Positions 24,502 through 32,800 of a DNA stretch of 52,506 bases are shown one piece after another. How positions within the stretch are numbered: position 1 is the stretch's first letter; each line of letters starts with the position of its first letter. The stretch lies in contig JACRAM010000038.1 of NCBI GenBank assembly GCA_016213405.1, forward strand, positions 1 to 52,506. The letters run 5' to 3'. The stretch comes from Bacteroidota bacterium. Its GTDB lineage: Bacteria; Bacteroidota; Bacteroidia; Palsa-948. The translations under genes and the position numbers were made by a program. The notes below the pieces were generated by a model that was not told the DNA's origin, did not search any database, and was given only the letters and a program-made list of their open reading frames with translations.

Positions 24502-24660
24502 TTATTTTTTCTTCATGGCGCCAATGATCACTACCATTCCCCATGGGAGCGCCAGCGGAGCGATATAGATGGTAGAAATTCCAAAAATCAATCTTAACAG
24601 AATTACAATTCCAATGGTGGATGAAAATCCGATGAGGCCGATTTTGAGAATCTTGTTCAC
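24502..24660 (-). CDS. Possible small two-helix membrane peptide after groEL
   Basis: From a GTG at 24660 the frame encodes 52 residues with two hydrophobic segments (KIGLIGFSSTIGIVILLRLI and IYIAPLALPWGMVVIIGAM) and a basic end, KKK. The frame stays open further upstream into groEL, but that part reads through the groEL terminator and is unlikely to be coding. No relative is recognised. It may be a real small membrane protein or chance. Confidence 0.35.
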   Translation of the reverse strand: MNKILKIGLIGFSSTIGIVILLRLIFGISTIYIAPLALPWGMVVIIGAMKKK

Positions 24661-24663
24661 GCA

Positions 24664-24699
24664 GTAAAAATAAAAAACCCCCGACAATTGCCGAGGGTT
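24664..24699 (-). terminator. Terminator of groEL
   Basis: On the minus strand AACCCTCGGC-AATT-GTCGGGGGTT forms a 10-bp stem (two G-T pairs) followed by TTTTTATTTTTA, 23 bases after the groEL stop. Confidence 0.8.
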
Positions 24700-24721
24700 T
24701 TCTTTTTCTGCTTGGAATTTA

Positions 24722-26380
<1,659 letters not shown>

Positions 26381-26400
26381 TTACTTTTTGTTTTGCATTT

Positions 26401-26460
26401 GTCATTTCGACCAAAGGGAGAAATCTCCTTAATGAGATTCCTCACTGCATTCGGAATGAC
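26401..26460. repeat. GTCATTTCGA palindromic repeat between groES and groEL
   Basis: GTCATTTCGA (26401-26410) and TCGGAATGAC (26451-26460) are inverted ends with one mismatch; GAAATCTCC and GAGATTCCTC lie inside. Half or full relatives occur at 28930-28956, 41236-41264, 41427-41453 and 52134-52160. Confidence 0.8.
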
Positions 26461-26466
26461 AGTGTG

Positions 26467-26751
26467 TTATCCAATCACGCCAAACACATCATCCTGGCGC
26501 ATGATTAAAAATTCTTTTCCATCAACAGAGATTTCTGTTCCGGAATATTTTCCGTAGAAAACTGTGTCGCCCACTTTAACGGTCATGGGTTCGTCTTTCT
26601 TTTTGCCGGGACCTACCGCTACGATGGTTCCTTTCTGTGGTTTTTCTTTTGCTGTGTCTGGAATGATGATTCCGCCAGCGGTTTTTTCTTCTGCGGGAGC
26701 TGCTTCAACGAGAACTCTGTCTCCCTGTGGTTGAAATTTTACTTTTGCCAT
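26467..26751 (-). CDS. groES: Co-chaperonin GroES
   Basis: The 94-residue product has the GroES order: [40 protein letters not shown] (mobile loop between), [40 protein letters not shown], then DDVFGVIG. It caps the GroEL ring. The 226-bp region upstream contains a CCCCGTTGGAT hairpin but no exact TAnnTTTG box that I could find. Confidence 0.97.
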   Translation of the reverse strand: MAKVKFQPQGDRVLVEAAPAEEKTAGGIIIPDTAKEKPQKGTIVAVGPGKKKDEPMTVKVGDTVFYGKYSGTEISVDGKEFLIMRQDDVFGVIG

Positions 26752-26776
26752 GGTTTTGTTTTGTTTTATTTGATTT

Positions 26777-26842
26777 ACCCCGTTGGATATTGTTTTTAAT
26801 TTTTATTTCACTCCGCTGTTCAACGGGATTATCCTACGGGGT
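26777..26842. repeat. CCCCGTTGGAT / ATCCTACGGGG hairpin element, copy 3
   Basis: ACCCCGTTGGAT (26777-26788) and ATCCTACGGGGT (26831-26842) are inverted with one mismatch; CAACGGG (26821-26827) lies between. It occupies the leader or promoter region of groES. Confidence 0.8.
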
Positions 26843-26977
26843 GAACTTTATTTTTACTTTTTCACGTCCCCTTTGTCAGTTATAGTGCCAAAGGCTTTTT
26901 TATTTTCTTATCGGACAATTTTTCCTGATTAATATTTTATTTACAACCGATGTCAGAATTTCTGATGACAGGATGGC

Positions 26978-27325
26978 TTACTTCGGTTGTTGCTGAGTCG
27001 GAGCTTGCTGTTGCTGAGCAGGCATAGAAGGAGCTCCGTTGCCAGGCATAGGCATTTCAGATTTCCCAACAATGGATTCTTTGGTTTCAGTTTTTCCGGC
27101 ACCGTTTCCAACAATTGCTGCAAACGCTATGCACAGCACTACAAGTCCGCCAACAAATCCCCAAGTGATTTGCTCGATGAGCTCAACTTGCTGTTTTGCG
27201 CCAATGAATGTGTTGGTTGACATAAAGTTTGACGCGATTCCACCACCTTTTGGATTCTGAATGAGAACAATCAAAGTGAGAAGAACGCATACGATAATAA
27301 TAAGGATGGAAAGAAAAGTAGCCAT
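26978..27325 (-). CDS. secG: Preprotein translocase subunit SecG
   Basis: A 115-residue protein with two membrane helices (about 3-23, LSILIIIVCVLLTLIVLIQN, and about 53-75, ITWGFVGGLVVLCIAFAAIV). Between them is the SecG signature NPKGGGIASNF. The Q/P/A-rich tail (PAQQQQAPTQQQPK) is typical of Bacteroidota SecG. It assists SecYEG. The gene order lptE - TPR gene - secG - groES - groEL is a conserved block in the phylum. Confidence 0.94.
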   Translation of the reverse strand: MATFLSILIIIVCVLLTLIVLIQNPKGGGIASNFMSTNTFIGAKQQVELIEQITWGFVGGLVVLCIAFAAIVGNGAGKTETKESIVGKSEMPMPGNGAPSMPAQQQQAPTQQQPK

Positions 27326-27346
27326 ATCCCGAAAAGTTTTTAGTTA

Positions 27347-27697
27347 TTACTTGTTTTTCTGATCCTCCAAGAGTTTTTTTATTTTCTCTAAAAGGGGAGC
27401 GAATATATGAATCTTTTCGGGATGCTTCACAAGCAAAATTTCGTAGGCACGGAGGGCTTTCGGGAGGTTGCCTTGCTTTAAATAGATGGTGGCAAGCGTC
27501 TCGGAAACGAAGGTTTCATCATCCTTAATGCTTTTTTTCGCCATGGCTTCGGCAGAATAGAATTCGGCTTTGGGTTTGGGAGCCGATTTAGCCGTTTGGT
27601 CAAGGAGAAAGTTATCAATGAGCTGATTCGTTTGCTTTTGCTGATTTACTTTTTGCTCAATCGCAGAAGCGGGAGTTTGTCCGCTCACTACTTTCAT
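27347..27697 (-). CDS. C-terminal half of a split TPR-like gene
   Basis: These 116 residues include EFYSAEAMAKKSIKDDETFV, SETLATIYLKQGNLPKALRA and YEILLVKHPEKIHIFAPLLE, a TPR-like ending. The same frame is open upstream of the ATG and encodes GTYSFGDW before MKVVSG, which continues the protein family's conserved text. The ATG at 27697 is therefore not the true beginning of the domain. The missing N-terminal part lies in another frame at 27748-28272. Two heptanucleotide arrays occupy the junction. If translated separately, this half could start at the ATG; otherwise it needs a frameshift. Confidence 0.7.
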   Translation of the reverse strand: MKVVSGQTPASAIEQKVNQQKQTNQLIDNFLLDQTAKSAPKPKAEFYSAEAMAKKSIKDDETFVSETLATIYLKQGNLPKALRAYEILLVKHPEKIHIFAPLLEKIKKLLEDQKNK

Positions 27698-27723
27698 CCA
27701 ATCGCCAAAAGAATATGTTCCTT

Positions 27724-27781
27724 GTTTGTGGTTTGTGGTTTGTGGTTCTATTGGAACTTGAGATTTGAGACTTGAGACTTT
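27724..27781 (-). repeat. Two heptanucleotide arrays at the frame junction
   Basis: Plus-strand units GTTTGTG x3 (27724-27744), then GAACTTG, AGATTTG, AGACTTG, AGACTTT (27754-27781). They lie exactly between the two halves of the TPR gene. Confidence 0.92.
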
Positions 27782-28272
27782 TCCTCAAGAATATCAATCG
27801 TCATTGAAGTGCGGTACGCTTCTCTCAGCATTTCTTTTTCCAGCAATTGAAGGTCATCGTATTCGTCTTTCTTTTCTTCCTTAATAGTCATTGGCATTTC
27901 CTGAAGGATAGCAATCGGTTCTAACTTTGGAAAAATTTCTTTCGGCTGTTCTTTGTCTACTGTTGACTGTCTACTGTCTATTTGTATTTCTTGAGATGGT
28001 TCGGCTTCGCTCACCATATGCTTGTGAATTGAGACTTGTGGTTTTTTCTTGATTAAATTGTAAAGCACCTTCCCGCTCGGAGCATAGGCAGAAGTGATGT
28101 GCAGATTTTTTTCGTAGTCAATGCTGTTTTGATTGTGAAGGTTTTTCAGGTACAGCATTCTTCCCGTTTGGAAATAGGGATACTCCTGCACCAATTTTTC
28201 CAGCGCGGAAATGGAATGACCGTTCAACTTCTCAGGAAAATTCAGGTATTCTATAAATTGATTGCGGGTCAT
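27748..28272 (-). CDS. N-terminal half of a split TPR-like gene
   Basis: The 174-residue product begins MTRNQFIEYLNFPEKLNGHS and has the family block PYFQTGRMLYLKNLHNQNSI and HITSAYAPSGKVLYNLIKKK. It then ends in SQVSNLKFQ, which is translated heptanucleotide repeat, and stops at TAG. Relatives continue straight into a YSFGDW...TPR part, which here is found in the frame shifted by one base. A third heptanucleotide array (27955-27982) is translated as part of QIDSRQSTVDKEQ. Promoter box TAAGTTTG lies at 28291-28298. The protein sits between lptE and secG, the usual place; its function is not established. Confidence 0.72.
   Translation of the reverse strand: MTRNQFIEYLNFPEKLNGHSISALEKLVQEYPYFQTGRMLYLKNLHNQNSIDYEKNLHITSAYAPSGKVLYNLIKKKPQVSIHKHMVSEAEPSQEIQIDSRQSTVDKEQPKEIFPKLEPIAILQEMPMTIKEEKKDEYDDLQLLEKEMLREAYRTSMTIDILEEKSQVSNLKFQ
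27955..27982 (-). repeat. Heptanucleotide array inside the split TPR gene
   Basis: Plus-strand units GTCTACT, GTTGACT, GTCTACT, GTCTATT. Translated on the minus strand as part of QIDSRQSTVD. Confidence 0.9.
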
Positions 28273-28290
28273 AAGTCAATTACGAATGTA

Positions 28291-28298
28291 CAAACTTA
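28291..28298 (-). promoter_or_regulatory. Promoter box TAAGTTTG for the split TPR gene
   Basis: CAAACTTA on the plus strand is an exact TAnnTTTG on the minus strand, 18 bases before the ATG at 28272. Confidence 0.5.
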
Positions 28299-28300
28299 GA

Positions 28301-28382
28301 TAGTTAATTGGTTGACTGGTTAATTGGTCAATTAAGGTAGAGTGAGGGGCTGTTCCTTAATTAACTAATCAACCAATTGACT
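28301..28382. repeat. Octanucleotide-like inverted repeat between lptE and the TPR gene
   Basis: TAGTTAAT, TGGTTGAC, TGGTTAAT, TGGTCAAT form an 8-base array on the left. TTAATTAACTAATCAACCAA with ATTGACTC on the right is its partial inverse. The region could fold into a long hairpin behind lptE. Confidence 0.65.
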
Positions 28383-28388
28383 CGGCTG

Positions 28389-28904
28389 TTACCAGTTAAC
28401 CATCGCCTTGTTAAAAATATCCTGAACCAATTGCTTGTTGATGTCTTCTATGAGCGATTCCTGCACGGATGTTAAGCTTTGTGTGCTGGAATAATCTGAA
28501 TAGCGGGCGAAACTTGTTTCAAAGTTTTGCTTTTCATCTTTTGCATTTGTAAATAGTATATGCACTGTGATGGTGAGGCGGTTGAGCGCTGCCTGGTCGT
28601 TGCTTTGGATGGCAACAGGTTGTGTAATGTAGTTGGTAATCTCGCCTTCAAAACTCAAATCTCCGCTTTGTGAAACGATGCCGAGATTGGTTTGCGAAGT
28701 GAAAATATCTTTTACCGCCTCGGTGAGCGACTGGCTGAGCGTGGGAGGAGCCAGCGATGCGTTGTTCTTGAAAGTTTGTATGGAAACGGTTTTTACATCG
28801 GGAGAAACGGATGCACCTGAAAAGGAGTAGTGGACTTTGCAGGAAGAGAATGCAAGTAAACAACAGACAATAGACAATAGACAATATTTGAATGCGCGTT
28901 TCAT
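28389..28904 (-). CDS. lptE: LptE-like LPS-assembly lipoprotein
   Basis: From the ATG at 28904 the product has 171 residues: a lipoprotein signal ending LLAFSSC (Cys at about 22), then VHYSFSGASVSPDVKTVSIQ, TFKNNASLAPPTLSQSLTEA, DLSFEGEITNY and VQESLIEDINKQLVQDIFNK. This is the LptE/RlpB pattern of Bacteroidota. LptE plugs LptD in the outer membrane. A longer frame from 28952 adds residues encoded by a GTCATTGCGAG-type repeat (28930-28956) and is unlikely to be the real start. The signal-peptide region KYCLLSIVCCLLAFSS is encoded by a heptanucleotide array (28861-28888). Confidence 0.87.
   Translation of the reverse strand: MKRAFKYCLLSIVCCLLAFSSCKVHYSFSGASVSPDVKTVSIQTFKNNASLAPPTLSQSLTEAVKDIFTSQTNLGIVSQSGDLSFEGEITNYITQPVAIQSNDQAALNRLTITVHILFTNAKDEKQNFETSFARYSDYSSTQSLTSVQESLIEDINKQLVQDIFNKAMVNW
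28861..28888 (-). repeat. Heptanucleotide array in the lptE signal peptide
   Basis: Plus-strand units CAACAGA, CAATAGA, CAATAGA, CAATATT; they encode YCLLSIVCCL on the minus strand. Confidence 0.9.
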
Positions 28905-28929
28905 TTTAGAAATTAACAGATGCGAAGTT

Positions 28930-28956
28930 AGATTGCTTCGCTTCGCTCGCAATGAC
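28930..28956. repeat. GTCATTGCGAG-type half palindrome upstream of lptE
   Basis: The minus strand reads GTCATTGCGAGCGAAGCGAA followed by GCAATCT, almost identical to the copy translated at 41236-41264. Confidence 0.85.
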
Positions 28957-29053
28957 GATGATGAGTAAGAGAAGAATTTTTTTCATTCGGAATCTTTTCT
29001 CAAAGATAGGGATAAATATTTTGTTTGCGTTAGCGATTGCAGCGGCATATGAG

Positions 29054-29440
29054 TTACAGTTCTTTTCCTGCCGAATAATTTTTTCGGGTAATAACTTTCA
29101 GCAACTCTCTTTTCAGGATCAAATCGGTTACAACTTCAGAAAAGGATTTATCTGTTGCCTGTTCAACTGCTTTCTTGATTTGGGTTTCGCTGATGTCAAT
29201 CCGATACATCAGGTTATAAAATGCCTCAGCCCCAGCTTCTCTCCGAAGGAGAGGGGAGTTTTTATGAGTCAGCATTTTTTCTATGTGTGGAAGAATCTGA
29301 GCAAATAGTTCGGCATAGGCGTTATCAGCAGTGCCGGAGAATTTTATTTCCAAACCTGCCATTCCGAAATCCTTGATGATTTGTTTTGCGGTATCGTTTA
29401 GAATGTCGAGGCGGTTAAAATATGGAGTTAAGTCTGTCAT
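29054..29440 (-). CDS. Hypothetical small protein, repeat-containing
   Basis: The 128-residue product is not recognised. It reads as an alpha-helical cytoplasmic protein (LDILNDTAKQIIKDFGMAGL, FAQILPHIEKMLTH, ISETQIKKAVEQATDKSFSE). Residues about 80-93 (NSPLLRREAGAEAF) are encoded by a CTCTCC/GGAGAG palindromic repeat (29228-29262), so that stretch is probably inserted rather than ancestral. It lies between lptE and the ferredoxin gene in the same direction. A hairpin with AATCCCCC / GGGGGATT ends stands immediately upstream. Confidence 0.65.
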   Translation of the reverse strand: MTDLTPYFNRLDILNDTAKQIIKDFGMAGLEIKFSGTADNAYAELFAQILPHIEKMLTHKNSPLLRREAGAEAFYNLMYRIDISETQIKKAVEQATDKSFSEVVTDLILKRELLKVITRKNYSAGKEL

Positions 29441-29445
29441 GAAAG

Positions 29446-29493
29446 AATCCCCCTACTTCGCTTTCCCTCTTTTAAGGGGAAAAAAGGGGGATT
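29446..29493. repeat. AATCCCCC / GGGGGATT inverted repeat
   Basis: Perfect 8-base ends at 29446-29453 and 29486-29493 enclose CCCTCTTTTAAGGGG. It overlaps the ferredoxin stop codon and precedes the next gene. Confidence 0.7.
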
Positions 29494-29818
29494 AGTATTT
29501 GTCTTTAGTCAGAACCAATCGCTGAACAGGGCGGTTATTGATAATATGTTCTTCAATGATTTCATCCACATCTTTCAGTTCAACGCCCGTATAAAAAATT
29601 CCTTCGGGATAAACAACAACGGTTTGTCCATAATGACAGACATCCAAACATCCGGCTCGTTGCGCCCGAACTTTAACCGAGAGTTTTTTTGCTTTCAGTT
29701 TTGTTTTGAATGCTTCCACGATTGCCATTCCGTGCGTTTCTCCGCAGAATGGTTTTTCTCCCGGCATTCCCTCGCGCTGGTTGGTGCAGATGAAAATATG
29801 TTTGTCGAATTTGAGCAC
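29492..29818 (-). CDS. Thioredoxin-like [2Fe-2S] ferredoxin
   Basis: From GTG at 29818 the product has 108 residues: KFDKHIFICTNQREGMPGEK, then PFCGETHG, then VRAQRAGCLDVCHYGQTVVV and YPEGIFYTGVELKDVDEIIE. Four cysteines in a C-x13-C ... C-x3-C arrangement match the thioredoxin-like [2Fe-2S] ferredoxins (the NuoE/Shethna fold), small electron carriers of uncertain partner. A longer frame to 29863 exists, but a promoter box TACTTTTG (29823-29830) lies inside that extension and the family begins at (M/V)LKFDKHIF, so the GTG is chosen. The transcript would then be practically leaderless. Confidence 0.83.
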   Translation of the reverse strand: MLKFDKHIFICTNQREGMPGEKPFCGETHGMAIVEAFKTKLKAKKLSVKVRAQRAGCLDVCHYGQTVVVYPEGIFYTGVELKDVDEIIEEHIINNRPVQRLVLTKDKY

Positions 29819-29822
29819 GAAG

Positions 29823-29830
29823 CAAAAGTA
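29823..29830 (-). promoter_or_regulatory. Promoter box TACTTTTG directly before the ferredoxin gene
   Basis: An exact TAnnTTTG match on the minus strand ends 4 bases before the GTG at 29818. Confidence 0.45.
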
Positions 29831-29863
29831 AAAGAAAGAGAGATTGTAAAATCTGAAAGGCAA

Positions 29864-32800
29864 TTATCTTATCAGATACATTTTGCCATATCCCTGTGTG
29901 AAAAACGGGTCGGCAGTTGTTTCCCGATGCTCAAGCGATTTGCCATCGAGCTGGGTAATCACACGGTAGAGATACAGTCCGTTTGCAAGCTGGTCGCCAA
30001 ATTCATCTTTACCATCCCATGCATACTCAGTAATATTTCTGCCGATGTGAAGCCAACCGAGTTCCTGCTTATTTATTTCGCGCACCATTTTTCCGCTGAT
30101 GGTGATAATCTGTATTTTGAAATAATCGGGAACCTCTGAACCGGTGAGCGTGAAAACAAACCGGGTGGAAGTTGAAAAAGGATTCGGGTAATTCAAAACG
30201 CTGGTGACGGTTGGCTTGTTAATCACTTCAAAAGAAATTTTGTATTCCACAATTCCTGAATTATTTCCGCTTCGGTCTTTTGCCTGAACTTTCAATTCAT
30301 ATATTCCATCCGGCAGAGCAGGCATATAATTTATTTTACAACTGTTACTTGGCAATACTGCCGGTTCAAATGTCATGCTGCTGCCAAACAAAACTGTATC
30401 ATACGTTGTTTTTCCCGGACGTTTGAGGCGAACATCAAAATCAGAAGGGTCATTCAAAGCAAGAAAAGTATTTTCATCTTTCAGTTTTATGAGAATATTT
30501 GGTTTTGCCGAAACAAGGTCACCGTTCATGATGTGAACTCCGTCAAAGGTAACATCCATGAGCGGATTTATTTTATCTGTATTCACATTGAAAGGAATGG
30601 TGCCGATATTATTAAAATGATATTGTTCCAGTTGATGCTGCGCGTTAAATGGATTTGCTTCCACCCACAAACTGTTCAATCCGCCCGGAATATTTATGCC
30701 GTTGAGATTTACAGTCGGAAATTTTGTATTTGCAATTAAAAAACTGTCAACTAATAACGGGGCGAGCTTTACAGAAGGAAGAGGCACTTTACTCCTGTTG
30801 GAATCATACACCCAAAAGTCAACCCACAAACTGTCCATGTCATAATCGCCAATGTTTTCTATGGCAACGCTCATTTTAATGCTGTCGCCCTGTTGAATGC
30901 TTGGGTTATAGAATGTATAATTCTTAAAAGGATTCAGCGATGCTTCGGGAACTCCGTCATAATAAACTCTCCAGTAGGTTAATTGCGCGGGCATGTGTTT
31001 GATGCTGTCTTTCACCCAGGCAGTTAATTTCAAATAAGGATAAGTATCCGCGCTGATGGTGTTGTCAAGATTATATATGTCAAAACCGAGATAATCTTTG
31101 GAAATATTTTTTATCAGTGTGGCGGTATCGCCATTATTTTTTATTCCGATAACGGTTATTTTTATGGAATCCTGAGAACCGGGTGATGGCAAACGGTATT
31201 TCCAGTGCATGGATTCCCATTTGGATGCAGGACCCACTGTTTCAGAAAAAATATATCCGCTTTCTCTTTTTATCATAAGTGTATCGGAAAGAAAAGAGAC
31301 CGTATTACTATTCGCTCCGAGTTCTTCAACGGCAGTGCCGCATTTTCTTCCTATGAGAATGTACGGATAATTATTTTGAATAGCGGAAAACTGCGTTCCC
31401 CCTATTGACATAAACGCCTGCACCAGCCCGGGATTTGTTGTGAGCGGATTTCCTCCGAGAATATCTCCGAGATTATGATTGCCGCTTGTATATAAAATCA
31501 CTTTGCTTCCGCAGGGAATACTGTCCTGTAAAAAGGTTCTGAGTGTTTCCTGCTGTGAAGGAGTACTTGTGAGGAATTCAAAACGATTGCAGGGGTTAAT
31601 TGGAAAACTTCCGTAATCGTTTCCGTTGATATTAGACCAAACAACTCCTGTAATCGGATTAATAACCGAAACTAATACATGGGGAATAAAAGCCGAAACA
31701 GATGAGTTAAATGATATCACCTGCCCATCCATATTAAAATATACGCTACCTGTCGCCTGTGTGCTATTGCAAGTTCCTACTTCAATGGCATGAGTTTGAA
31801 AATCCAGATCAAAAGACCGGTTCACTCTGTTGGTATCTATGTAGCTGAACTTATCGCCTTTCAGAAACTGAAAGAAGTGCGACTGCCCCCAGCCGCGCTT
31901 GTTCGGGATATACTGAAAAGAACTTTCTCTCCACCGGTAGGTTAATGTGTCAAGGTCATCTCTTCTTACGCGCCAGAAATAAACTGTGCTGTCAGGAAGA
32001 GAAGATAGAATTACGGGCAGTGGTGTTTTTATCACTGCGCCCATTTGTGTTGCATACTGAGTTTTTTTCTGAAAACTATTAAACAAATCTGTAGTATCTA
32101 CTTCAAAAATATATTGAGCAGATAAAGCAAAAGGATTTGCGGTGTATGCTTTCAGTATAATGGTATCATTGGGGACAATGGCATATTTATACGGGTAAAC
32201 AGGAATAATATCTCCCGAATAAATCAGCAGGGGAATTTCATTTGGAGGAATAATATTGTTGTTGATAAAATTATCCAGTTCATCAACTGAATTGAGAGGG
32301 TCAACATGCACTTCAAATTTATTTAAGCCGGGTCCATGAATGGGATCAACGGGCAAAGTAAATATTACGGTGTCTTTATAATATAAATATGGTAGCGTAT
32401 CAGAATAAGAAACAGAAGTTCCGTCAACAAAAACCCGTTTTATGTCCACCTTAACGCTGTCGTTTGTGGCTTTTCCGATATTGGTGACAATCACATTCAT
32501 ATCAAATGAATCCAAATCGGTGGAAACATAAGCGGGAGTAAAATAAACGGAAGAATTATTTAAAGAATTATTTACTGCGTAGTCAGGTAATTTGCTTGCA
32601 TGAATTACAATGGCGGGGTCTCCGTGCAAAGTCATTTCAAGGCAAGTGGCGTTTATATACATTGCTGTTCCGTTTCCTTCAATCGTGTCAATAGCAGACT
32701 GAATGCATTTGCCGATGGATTGGCCATATAAATCTTTTCCTATATTTTTATACAAATTAGATGCAAACTTGTCCATGTCAGGAGGGGTTCCGGGTCCGGA

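Noticed and set aside
28905-28952. Longer lptE start at 28952
   Set aside because: The extra 16 residues come from a GTCATTGCGAG repeat and precede a complete lipoprotein signal that has its own ATG at 28904.
29546-30139. 197-residue plus-strand ORF across the ferredoxin and porU2-like genes
   Set aside because: It overlaps two well-supported minus-strand genes and has no recognisable domain.
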